Shown here piece by piece: positions 52,968-61,600 of a stretch of 64,000 bases of DNA. Made by a program: the position numbers and the translations under genes. This stretch comes from an uncultured Clostridia bacterium. Its GTDB lineage: Bacteria > Bacillota > Clostridia > Oscillospirales > Ruminococcaceae. The notes under the pieces are model-generated. The model saw only the letters and a program-made list of their open reading frames with translations. It searched no databases and was not told where the DNA came from. The stretch lies in assembly GCA_947625195.1 (NCBI GenBank), contig CANQNK010000012.1, forward strand, positions 1 through 64,000, read 5' to 3'. The stretch's first letter is position 1, and the number at the start of each line of letters is the position of its first letter.

Positions 52968-55244
52968 ATGGCAAGAATTTCATTTAAGCTTAAGCTTGTA
53001 TTTCTGACTCTTATTATGCTGGCGGCTTGTTTTTGCGGACTTAGCATTAAAAATGTTACGGCGGCGGCTGATTCCACACCGGTTTCTGAGCACGGAAGTC
53101 TTTCGGTAAAAGGATCTAAGATAGTAGATAAAAACGGCAACACTTTTCAGCTTGTCGGAATGAGCACTCACGGACTTGCATGGTATCCGGAGGCAGTAAG
53201 CGAGCAGACAATGAAAACCTTAAGAGACGACTGGAATTGCAACGCTTTTCGTCTGGCGATGTATACTGAGGAATACGGCGGATATACCACAAGCGCGGAA
53301 AATAAAAATTCAATGATAAGCCGTATTGACAAAGGAATAAGTATTGCAAAAAAGCTCGGTATGTACGTTATTATCGATTGGCACATCTTAAGCGATAACA
53401 ATCCCCAGACACATAAGGCTGAGGCGATAGACTTCTTTAAGAAAATGTCCTCAAAGTACAAGGGGTGTCCTAACGTCATATACGAAATATGCAATGAGCC
53501 TCACTGGGTTTCCTGGGCGTCCGACATAAAGCCATATTGCGTGGAGGTTATTAAAGCTATCAGAAAAAATGATCCCAACGGCATTATAATATGCGGCTCG
53601 AACACCTGGAGTCAGGATATCCACGAGGTTTTGCAAAATCCGATAACGGGATATAAAAACATCGCTTATTCTTTGCATTTTTATGCAAACACCCATACTC
53701 AGTGGCTGAGAGACAGGCTTGTTAATTGTCTTGATAAGGGGCTTTGCGTTGTGGTTACCGAGTTCGGAACGTGTGACGCATCCGGTAACGGCGGCTATAA
53801 TAAGGCTGAGACCGACAACTGGATGACACTTTTGCAAAACCGAAAGGTCGGGTTGTTTAACTGGAGCCTTTCAAACAAGTCTGAAACCGCTTCGGCTATT
53901 TTACCGGGAACTAACCTTTCTGCACTAAAGGCCGGCGAGAGCCAGCTTACACAAAGCGGAAAGCTCATCAGGTCGTGGACAAGGAGGTTGGGGCGGCGAA
54001 CAGGACAGGTCACAGTCTCCTACGCGAACACAACAAACAACGCAGTCAGAATCGTCACAAACAGAACAGATGCTGACGGATATAAGATCTGGATCAGCTC
54101 AAGCAAGTCCTTCCCTTCTGGTTCAACTAGGCTTGCAAAAACTTATTCAAACTCTCAGACTACAGTGAGGTTCGACAACCTTGCAAACAAGGGCGGTACC
54201 TACTATGTAAAGGTTCAGGGTTATAAGGGATATACAGAAAACGGTAAAAAGATGTACGTTTATTCGGCACCGGTGGTAAAAACTATAAAGCTTGCTCCGA
54301 GCGTTTCAAAAAATAAAATAAAATCAGCGTCTGTTACTAGCAATTCGGTTAAGCTTGGCATTGCTAAAAACACGTCGGCAGACGGCTATAAGGTATGGAT
54401 TTGTGCAGATAAAAACTTTAAGGAGAGTAATACACGATTGACAAGGACGTCTTCAAACTCAGTCGTAAGCTTTAGCTTTGCAAACCTTGCACGTCCGGGC
54501 AAAAGCTATTATGTAAAGGTGCAGACTTATAAGTGGCACAACAACGGAATAAGAAAGCAAGCTGTTTATTCAACTCCTGTGATTAAGAAGATAGCGCTTG
54601 CCCCTAATGTTTCAAAAAACACAATTAAATCGGCAACTGTTACTCAAAGCTCTGTTAATTTTAGCATCGCCAGAAACTTATCCGCAGACGGCTATAAGGT
54701 ATGGATTTGTGCAGATAAAAACTTTAAGGATAGTAATACACGCTTGACAAGGACGTCTTCAAACTCAGTCGTAAGCTTTAGCTTTGCAAACCTTACACGT
54801 CCGGGTCAAAGCTATAACGTAAAGGTGCAGACTTATAAGTGGCACAACAACGGGATAACCAAACAGGCGATTTATTCAACGCCTGTGGTAAAGACGGTAA
54901 AGCTTGCGCCGAAGGTAGAAAAGAACACTATAAGAATTGTGTCTTCAACAAATAACCGTGTCGATATTAGCATTGCCAGGAACTTATCCGCGGACGGCTA
55001 TAAGGTTTGGATATGCGCAGACGAAAGTTTTAAGGAAGGTACTGCCCGATTGATTAGAACTTCTTCAAACGCAGAGCTGGATTTCAGGTTTGAAAATCTT
55101 GCGCTTTCGGACCACACCTATTATATAAAGATTCAGACGTATAAGTGGCATAACAACGGGATTACAACTCAGGCAATATATTCGGAGCCTATAATAACGA
55201 CCGTGAAAACAAAGGCATTGACTGCTGATGAGTTCGCAGCATAG
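52968..55244 (+). CDS. Secreted GH5 endoglucanase with four C-terminal Fn3-like repeats
   Basis: A 758-residue exoenzyme. A signal peptide (1-35) precedes a GH5 (subfamily-2-like) catalytic domain (about 45-340) that cleaves beta-1,4-glucans. The acid/base is E177 (YEICNEPHW) and the nucleophile E265 (VVVTEFGTCD). Around 350-755 lie four Fn3-like modules with DGYKVWICADKNFK and YYVKVQTYKWHNNGI; the last three are 102-residue tandem copies. There is no dockerin, carbohydrate module of known type or sorting signal. The ATG at 52968 follows GGAGG. It probably binds the surface or polysaccharide through the repeats. Confidence 0.93.
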   Translation: MARISFKLKLVFLTLIMLAACFCGLSIKNVTAAADSTPVSEHGSLSVKGSKIVDKNGNTFQLVGMSTHGLAWYPEAVSEQTMKTLRDDWNCNAFRLAMYTEEYGGYTTSAENKNSMISRIDKGISIAKKLGMYVIIDWHILSDNNPQTHKAEAIDFFKKMSSKYKGCPNVIYEICNEPHWVSWASDIKPYCVEVIKAIRKNDPNGIIICGSNTWSQDIHEVLQNPITGYKNIAYSLHFYANTHTQWLRDRLVNCLDKGLCVVVTEFGTCDASGNGGYNKAETDNWMTLLQNRKVGLFNWSLSNKSETASAILPGTNLSALKAGESQLTQSGKLIRSWTRRLGRRTGQVTVSYANTTNNAVRIVTNRTDADGYKIWISSSKSFPSGSTRLAKTYSNSQTTVRFDNLANKGGTYYVKVQGYKGYTENGKKMYVYSAPVVKTIKLAPSVSKNKIKSASVTSNSVKLGIAKNTSADGYKVWICADKNFKESNTRLTRTSSNSVVSFSFANLARPGKSYYVKVQTYKWHNNGIRKQAVYSTPVIKKIALAPNVSKNTIKSATVTQSSVNFSIARNLSADGYKVWICADKNFKDSNTRLTRTSSNSVVSFSFANLTRPGQSYNVKVQTYKWHNNGITKQAIYSTPVVKTVKLAPKVEKNTIRIVSSTNNRVDISIARNLSADGYKVWICADESFKEGTARLIRTSSNAELDFRFENLALSDHTYYIKIQTYKWHNNGITTQAIYSEPIITTVKTKALTADEFAA
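54300..55205 (+). repeat. Three 306-bp tandem repeats inside the GH5 gene
   Basis: The motif GCAGACGGCTATAAGGTATG recurs at 54378 and 54684, and with one change (GCGGAC) at 54990, each 306 bp apart (102 codons). The stretch with ACAAGGACGTCTTCAAACTC is nearly identical between copies 1 and 2, showing recent duplication. This makes copy-number change by recombination likely. Confidence 0.85.
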
Positions 55245-55299
55245 CAGGCTTTCGATTTCGTACGTCCAGGACTAAGACAATGCAAAGGACTTTAAATAA

Positions 55300-56119
55300 A
55301 ACGCAAATATAGGAAATTTCTTAAATAAAACGGCTGCTGCGGTGAATAAAGTGTCGTTCGACGAGTTTTGCGGCATGGACGAGGTTAGAAATCATAGAAA
55401 GTATGACGAGATAAAGACGGTGCTTATAAAAAACTATCGAGAAAATCGTGCCGGGGATAATATCGGGCTTTAAAAAAAGCAGCTAAAAAGCTTTCCTGAC
55501 AATATAGATCTTTGGTTTGAACTTGGCCGTTCTCAGTTTTTTACTAATGTTAATGGCGACGAGAGTAATAAGGATATTCTTTACGGCGCAATAGACACCT
55601 TTAAATACATGTTAAGTATAAGCGGCAACAATAAGATACGAAGTCAGGCGTCTTACTTTATTAGTCTCAGCTATTATCACAGCGGAAATGCAGATTAGGC
55701 ACTTAATGCAGCAAAAGAAGTTCAGTACGGACTTGACAGAAATATTGTGCTTTCAACGGCCTTAAGCGGGAACGACAGAGATGAGTGCTTTAGAAACAAA
55801 ATTATCGCGTTATAGGAGCAATCTATATGCACGAGAATAATCACGACCAAGCACTTAAGGCTCTTGATAAAGCGGCTGATCATGCCATTGCTTTTGACAA
55901 CCTTCCAAAAGATAAGCTTTCGCATACATCGCTGCTGGTACGGGGAATGGTAGACGACTTATCCGGATTTATCGACGATTCGTCAAATAATATGAGTTTT
56001 CCGCTTTTAAACGGCTATTTGACACAGGAGATGTATGATCCGATAAAAAGGCGAAAAGAGTTTAACGGTATAAGTCAAAAGCTGAAGGCTCAGACAGACG
56101 GCAAAGAATTTGGATTTTA
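55300..56119 (+). pseudogene. Broken TPR-like/regulator-tail gene
   Basis: One reading frame, interrupted by TAA (55471), TAG (55696) and TAG (55813), encodes a continuous helical-repeat protein: SFDEFCGMDEVRNHRKYDEIKT, FPDNIDLWFELGRSQFF, ASYFISLSYYHSGNAD, and ECFRNKIIAL. A shift near 55822 joins it to MHENNHDQALKALDKAADHAIAF and on to 56119. It resembles the C-terminal, tetratricopeptide-like half of XRE-TPR regulators of Clostridia. The helix-turn-helix half is missing. It lies between the cellulase gene and a recombinase locus. Confidence 0.7.
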
Positions 56120-56178
56120 ACAGTTATTACAGAGCTGGTGACGGGCATTTTAATTTGCATATCAGGAGGGTTTTAAAG

Positions 56179-56439
56179 ATGAAATTATTTGAAAGATGTA
56201 GATTGCTTTGTAAAATACTGATCGTTTTGTGTATACTGATTGGAATAGCTCTTGGTGTCAGCCTGTTTTCCATATTAGGAGACATATCTTTAGCTGATAG
56301 CAGTACAAACCGGTCGCTTTTCTTATTTGCGATTATTGGCTGCTTTTGGTTGCTGCTCATACTTATTGTAATCGTTCTTAATTGTATTATTAAGGATGCA
56401 GAAGAAGATTTTAAGACCATAATAGAGATTAAAAAGTAA
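56179..56439 (+). CDS. Small two-helix membrane protein (86 aa)
   Basis: An 86-residue protein starting at ATG 56179 with CAGGAGGG upstream. Two helices (LLCKILIVLCILIGIALGVSLFSI and LFLFAIIGCFWLLLILIVIVLNCII) are linked by a short polar loop, and a charged tail ends EEDFKTIIEIKK. No family is recognised. It is the only apparently intact gene in a decaying stretch. Confidence 0.6.
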   Translation: MKLFERCRLLCKILIVLCILIGIALGVSLFSILGDISLADSSTNRSLFLFAIIGCFWLLLILIVIVLNCIIKDAEEDFKTIIEIKK

Positions 56440-56578
56440 ATTAAGTGATTTAAGGATATGAGCATTTATAAACGTAATATATTATAACTTAGATATGCGC
56501 AAGGTATTATGAAATAGATGTAGAAATTCTAGTAGATGATTTACTTGATGCCATAAAACAATGAAGGGCGGTATAAGT

Positions 56579-56870
56579 ATGAAAAGAATAACGGTTTTGT
56601 TTTTGCAGTGTTGTTAACATCAATATTAGCAGACAGCGGAAAGGAAGAAGCAAAAGAGGTAAGTCTTAATAATAATTCTGACAATTCTCAGTTATCTTAT
56701 AAAACCTCAAATGTAGACAGCCATGTTATATTAAGTACAATGGAGACAAATATTACGGATTTCATTATTATGCACTTGACGACAATAAAAAACTGGCAGA
56801 CGTGATAGATGAAAGGATCGGAGATGGTGCAGCTAATACATACTTAGAGCTCATTCCTTTTACCGTATAG
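56579..56870 (+). pseudogene. Frameshifted exported-protein gene
   Basis: ATG at 56579 opens MKRITVLFL and then hits TAA. A shift of frame continues it as AVLLTSILADSGKEEAKEVSLNN. A second shift near 56735 gives YNGDKYYGFHYYALDDNKKL and then a tail ending ANTYLELIPFTV before TAG at 56868. It reads as a small secreted protein or lipoprotein broken by two frameshifts. The original function is unknown. Confidence 0.65.
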
Positions 56871-57477
56871 ACCTATAAATTATCTTTGCTGTCTAAGTTC
56901 GTTAACAATGCGCTTTGTTCCACTTTGTCCGATTTTATATTAAAGTTAAAGAAACCACTAAGCGCAGGAATTGTTATGTTGCAAGTCCTGCGATATACGT
57001 ATTATAAGCATTTATTTTTCATGAAAAAACACGAATATTTCATCCAAAACTTTATCCACGCGAGAGTGAGCGTGCTATGAATGTACTGAACAATTTACAT
57101 AACATCACAGAAATTTCGCAGATAATTTGTAGATTAAAATAAAAGCCCCCGATTTGGGGGTTGAACTTAGAGATTTGCAGAAACAAGCATATTTGAGACG
57201 ACTCTCTTCAAGCGGGAAATAATGAATAGAAGAATTCAGTGCAAAAGTGCCTACACACTTTAAAATTTATTGATAATTATTTAAAATACAGCTTGATATA
57301 ATAAAAGCCTGCCTTTAATATATGGTGCTGACCATATGATGAAGGCAGGCGATTTTTTATTGTTTAAATTTTAATGAACAGCGTTTTTTGCGAAATGACC
57401 ATTCTATTAAAGTTGTCGTATGTTCCGAATGATGAAAAAAATATGGATTACAATATACATTACAGGAGGAATTCATT
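56871..57477. other. Non-coding stretch before the recombinase gene
   Basis: No supported gene. A short CCCCC-GATTT-GGGGG hairpin lies at 57146-57160. A stronger composite hairpin at 57307-57350 (GCCTGCCTT...ATATGGT-GCTG-ACCATAT...AAGGCAGGC) is followed by ATTTTTTAT and is a likely terminator that insulates the recombinase locus. Confidence 0.5.
57307..57358 (+). terminator. Terminator-like composite hairpin
   Basis: GCCTGCCTT pairs with AAGGCAGGC, with an inner stem ATATGGT/ACCATAT, followed by GATTTTTTAT. Confidence 0.65.
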
Positions 57478-58326
57478 ATGGAAAACACGACGCACACAAT
57501 TACAAAGGAAACTCTCGGCAAATTTAAAGCATGGCTAATTAGCGAGGAGCGGGAAAGCGGAACGATCCAAAAGTATCTGCGTGATCTGACGACATTTTCC
57601 GCATGGCTCGGTGGTAGAGGAATCGAGAAAGAAACGGTTGCCGGCTGGAAAGAGAATTTGCTGGAAAACGGCTACAGACCCGTGACGGTCAACTCCATGC
57701 TTGCGGCGATCAACACCTACTGCCGCTTTGCGGGGCTTGGCATCAAGGTAAAGTTTCTGCGTATCCAGCGAAAGCTGTTTCAGGAGGAAAGCCGGAATCT
57801 GAAAAAGGACGAGTACGAAAGGCTGATTTATACAGCCGAAAGCGAGGGCAAAAAGCGGCTCTCACTTCTCTTTGAAACCATCGGCGCAACGGGTATCCGC
57901 GTATCGGAAGTGAAATACATCACCGTGGAGACGTTGCGCGACGGGAAAGCGGAAATCTCGCTAAAAGGAAAAATCCGAACGATTCTGCTTCCGAACAAGC
58001 TGTGCCGCAAGCTGCTGAAATACGCCAAAAAGCAAAAAATCGCTTCCGGTGAAATTTTTATCACCAAAAGCGGTAAGGGAATGTCCAGAAAACAGATATG
58101 GGCGGAAATGAAAGCAATCTGCAAGAAAGCGGGTGTAGAGGCATCTAAGGTGTTCCCGCACAATCTCCGCCATCTGTTTGCTCGGATTTATTACAAAGTA
58201 ACGCGGGATGTCGCCAAACTCGCCGACATGCTCGGCCACAGTTCAATAGAAACAACGCGCATCTATCTGCTCTCCACAGGAGAGGAACACGCAAGACAGC
58301 TTGAAAGGCTGGGACTTGTGCGATAG
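57478..58326 (+). CDS. Tyrosine recombinase (XerC/D-like), likely DNA invertase
   Basis: A 282-residue integrase-family protein. A SAM-like core-binding N-domain (residues about 8-90, LGKFKAWLISEERESGTIQKYLRDLTTFSAWL) precedes the catalytic domain. The catalytic residues are visible: Arg in GATGIRVSEV, Lys in the LKGKIRTILLP beta-hairpin, His-x-x-Arg in PHNLRHLFAR, His in LGHSSIETT, and Tyr in RIYL. ATG follows AGGAGGAATTC. It directly precedes a segment bounded by inverted repeats and a surface-protein gene, the usual layout for an invertible switch. Its GC content looks higher than that of its neighbours, suggesting transfer. Confidence 0.92.
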   Translation: MENTTHTITKETLGKFKAWLISEERESGTIQKYLRDLTTFSAWLGGRGIEKETVAGWKENLLENGYRPVTVNSMLAAINTYCRFAGLGIKVKFLRIQRKLFQEESRNLKKDEYERLIYTAESEGKKRLSLLFETIGATGIRVSEVKYITVETLRDGKAEISLKGKIRTILLPNKLCRKLLKYAKKQKIASGEIFITKSGKGMSRKQIWAEMKAICKKAGVEASKVFPHNLRHLFARIYYKVTRDVAKLADMLGHSSIETTRIYLLSTGEEHARQLERLGLVR

Positions 58327-58346
58327 ACAAAATTATTATTTCGTCC
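58327..58346 (+). repeat. Left inverted repeat of the invertible segment (IRL)
   Basis: ACAAAATTATTATTTCGTCC. Its last 17 bases (58330-58346) are the exact reverse complement of 58576-58592. Extended to 20 bp, the repeat has one mismatch. Internally it is itself a near-dyad (ACAAAA-TTATTA-TTTCGT) as expected for a tyrosine-recombinase core site. Confidence 0.88.
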
Positions 58347-58388
58347 ATCGCTATTCGCAAATAACGCACCATATAACTTAACAAAATA

Positions 58389-58417
58389 ATGATAGCACAT
58401 ATTTCGGCAAAAAACAA
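58389..58417 (-). promoter_or_regulatory. Promoter inside the invertible segment (now OFF for the surface gene)
   Basis: On the minus strand TTGTTT (58412-58417), a 17-nt spacer and TATCAT (58389-58394), preceded by TGC (extended -10). After inversion it would read rightwards, with a leader of about 110 nt before the ATG at 58649. Confidence 0.7.
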
Positions 58418-58462
58418 GCCCTTTCACGAAAATTTCGCTTTTACATAGGCATGACAAATCAA

Positions 58463-58490
58463 GACCGCAGTGTATTTTTTCAATACGGTC
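58463..58490. other. Hairpin within the invertible segment
   Basis: GACC and GTATT pair with AATAC and GGTC, with a five-base bulge. It lies upstream of the promoter in either orientation and may insulate it from read-through transcription. Confidence 0.45.
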
Positions 58491-58551
58491 TGCTTTGCCG
58501 TGCTATTTTAACGAGATTCTGCAAGGTTTCAACCGGCTTTATATGATTTGC

Positions 58552-58562
58552 ATCAACTCTCC
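58552..58562 (+). promoter_or_regulatory. Anti-Shine-Dalgarno element
   Basis: ATCAACTCTCC is the exact reverse complement of GGAGAGTTGAT (58637-58647), which holds the ribosome site of the surface-protein gene and ends two bases before its ATG. In the present orientation any read-through transcript could fold these together and block translation. Confidence 0.6.
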
Positions 58563-58575
58563 GCACCTTTGTATA

Positions 58576-58595
58576 GGACGAAATAATAATTTCGT
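58576..58595 (+). repeat. Right inverted repeat of the invertible segment (IRR)
   Basis: GGACGAAATAATAATTTCGT. The first 17 bases (58576-58592) are the exact reverse complement of 58330-58346. Internally it is a perfect dyad, ACGAAA-TAATAA-TTTCGT: two 6-bp arms around a 6-bp centre. The centre is inverted relative to the left copy (TTATTA), so recombination would invert the segment, not delete it. Confidence 0.88.
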
Positions 58596-58648
58596 TACCA
58601 CTGTCTTTGAGTAAATGACTGCCAAATAAAATTTAAGGAGAGTTGATC

Positions 58649-61600
58649 ATGAAGAAAACGCTAAGCGTACTGCTTGCACTTGTCATGACCATCTGTATGT
58701 TGACGACTACGGCAATGGTGGCAAGCGCTGCAGAAACAGACACCCAAAGCGGCATCGAGGCCACGCTTGTGACAGACAAGGACGCCTATTCCTCCGGCGA
58801 GGATATTAAGGTGACCGTCAATGTAAAAAACACCAATACATACGATGTGAACGATGTCAGCATTACGGTGGAATTGCCGGAGGGACTCACCCTGAAATCA
58901 GGCGACTTGTCTATTTCCGGCGTTGATATTGCGGCAGGCGAGATCTATTCGAAAGAGGTTGTCGCCATAAAAGGGGCTTCAACACCGCCTACGGACACCC
59001 CAACGGATACCCCAACTGATAAGCCGTCAACGGGGAATCACAATACTGGAAACAATGGTAACGGAAATGCAAACAACCCCCAAACCGGCGATAGTTCAAA
59101 TATTGTGCTGTGGGTTGCGCTTATGGCGATATCGGCTGCCGGTATATTCCTTACCGTGAAGTTTAGGAAAATGTCCAAGAAGTTTTTGAGCCTGTTCCTG
59201 TGTGTGGCAATGGTATGCGCCATTGTTCCCACTGGAGCGTTTGCGGCAGAAGGTGATACGAGTACTGTCAACATTACTGTGGATAAGACGATTACGGTTG
59301 ATGGGAATGAGTGTACTATTAAAGCAAGTGTTATGATTAACGAGATCAACAGATCAGAATTTATTGTAAAATTTAACACTAATGGTGGAAACTTTATTGA
59401 AGATCAAATCGTAAAAAAAGGAGATATGGTATCAATACCAGAGCATCCTGAAAAGGAAGGATTTGCTTTTGTCGGCTGGTATACAGACACTGATTTTAGT
59501 AAATTGTTTGATTTCAATGTGTCAATCAATGACTCATGTACATTATTTGCACGTTGGGTAAATGTAACTGATACCACAGATACAGATGATGACGGTTTGC
59601 CTGACGAAATAGAAAAATATTTTGGTACGGATATATTTTCAACTGATACTGATAGAGACGGCTTGAATGATTATGTTGAAATTGTTATCTTAAACTCTAA
59701 TCCATTGAGTAATGATACTGATAGTGACGGTATATTAGACGGACAAGAAGATTTTGACAACGACGGCATTGATAATAAAACAGAAATTGAAATAGGAACT
59801 GATCCGTCTATAATCGACACAGACGGTGATAGTTTAACAGACAAATTGGAAATTGATACTTACAGGACAAATCCTATTACTGACGATACTGATAGCGATG
59901 GTGCTAATGACGGATGGGAGATTAATAGTGGATTTGATCCATTAACGTTTGATCAGAGTTTTAATGTTGAAATTAGGTCAGAAGAAACAATTAAAGATAG
60001 TGGTGTCGCAGCTTCTGTATCTATTGATGCCACTGGTAGTCAAGTATCTTCTCTCAAGATAAAGGCTATTAGTCAAAACGAAGAACCGTTGTTATCTGAA
60101 TCCATTCCAGGATATTTAGGAAATGCCTATGATTTTTCTATTGATGGCAATATTGCAAGTGCTACTATTACATTTGAATATGATACATCTTTAGGAGCTA
60201 TATCAGAGGAATTTCAACCTGCGATTTACTATTTTAACGAAGAAAAAGGTGTTTTTGAAGAAATAGAAAATCAAACCGTAACAAACGGAATGGTCAGCGC
60301 AGTAGTATCTCATTTTTCAAAATATATTCTATTAAATAAAGTTGAGTTTGATAAAGTATGGGAAAATGAGATTAAGCCCCCACTCTCGGGTGGAGATTCT
60401 GAAAATGAAGCAACTCTGGATATTGTTTTTGTAATTGATTATTCTGCAAGTATGGATGATAATGATCATTATCAATTGTTTAAATCGCTTTCCGAGGAAT
60501 TTGTCAACAAGTTGAGAGACGGAAAAGACAAAGCCGGTGCAGTCAAGTTTATTAGGCGCGCCACCCTTGTTTCCGAATTGACTACTAATAAAGAAAGTGT
60601 AATAGCATCAATTAATGGCATCAATTATGATGATGGTTATAGAACATATTCTGGAACTGATGGTTCGACGGGCATAAAAATGGCTCTTGATGAGCTTGCT
60701 AAATCTGATTCAAAATATCAATATATTGTTTTCATAACCGATGGAGAGGATAACGGATATACTTATTCCTACGATTCGTTAATAGCAACCGCAAACGAAT
60801 CAAGCGTTACAATTTATGCCGTTGGAATGGGAAGTGCTAGTGAATCGATTTTGAAAAAGGTTTCTGGTCAAACAGGAGGAAAATATTATCATGCGACAAC
60901 TGGTGTTTCTGTTGATGACTTGATTGATTTGAACGATGTTTTTGACGATATTGAATCTGAAACCGTTGATTTAACAACCGATTCTAACAACGACAAAATA
61001 CCAGATTATTATAATGATTTGATCAAAACGGGGATATTGCGTCTCAGTAACGGATCTGATGAGTTTGCTGGAATAGATTTCAATTTTAACAAAGATGGAA
61101 AGCAAGGCAATGATTATGACGGTGATGGGATTATTAACGGAGATGAACTTTGTCTTGTTCAGTCAGGAAATGTTGTATATTTAAAAATGAAATCAAATCC
61201 TGCTGTAAAAGATACTGATCACGATGGTTTAATTGATTCAACGGACGATGTTCCGTTAAAATGGGATGTGTCGGATAGAGATTTGGCGATTTTTGCAGCA
61301 TTAGCATATGACACTCCTGAAAAGTATAATAGCAAATCCATTGATGATAATTATCACTTCTCAAATTATGCCAGTGCAAATGAGGTATACGACTACTGGG
61401 ATATTGTCGATTGTTCAGGAGAAAAATGGGCTGATATCGCAACTCATTTCTATGCGACAACATACAAGAATGGTAATAATATTGTGATATCATATCGTGG
61501 AACTGATGGTGAATGGGGCGAATGGGCGAATAACATTCTAGGTGTCGGATTGCTAAACTACCATTCAGAAGAAGGGTATGCTACAAACTATGCTAAAAAA

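Larger units (their letters stand above)
58347..58575. other. Predicted invertible segment (229 bp)
   Basis: The segment between the inverted repeats has no ORF of note. It carries a minus-strand promoter (58389-58417), a hairpin (58463-58490) and, near the right end, an anti-Shine-Dalgarno sequence (58552-58562). In the orientation given, the promoter points left, into the recombinase gene's 3' end, and away from the surface-protein gene. Confidence 0.75.

Noticed and set aside
52968..55244. Cellulosomal enzyme with dockerin
   Set aside because: No duplicated calcium-binding dockerin loops at the C-terminus; the repeats are Fn3-like.
55827..56120. 97-residue ORF starting MHENNHDQ
   Set aside because: It continues the frame-broken helical-repeat gene upstream, so it is treated as part of that pseudogene although a GGAGC lies before the ATG.
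56886..57080. 64-residue plus-strand ORF
   Set aside because: No good ribosome site, odd composition and surrounded by decayed genes.
57478..58326. Phage or conjugative-element integrase
   Set aside because: No other phage or conjugation genes and no tRNA attachment site nearby; adjacent inverted repeats favour a local invertase.
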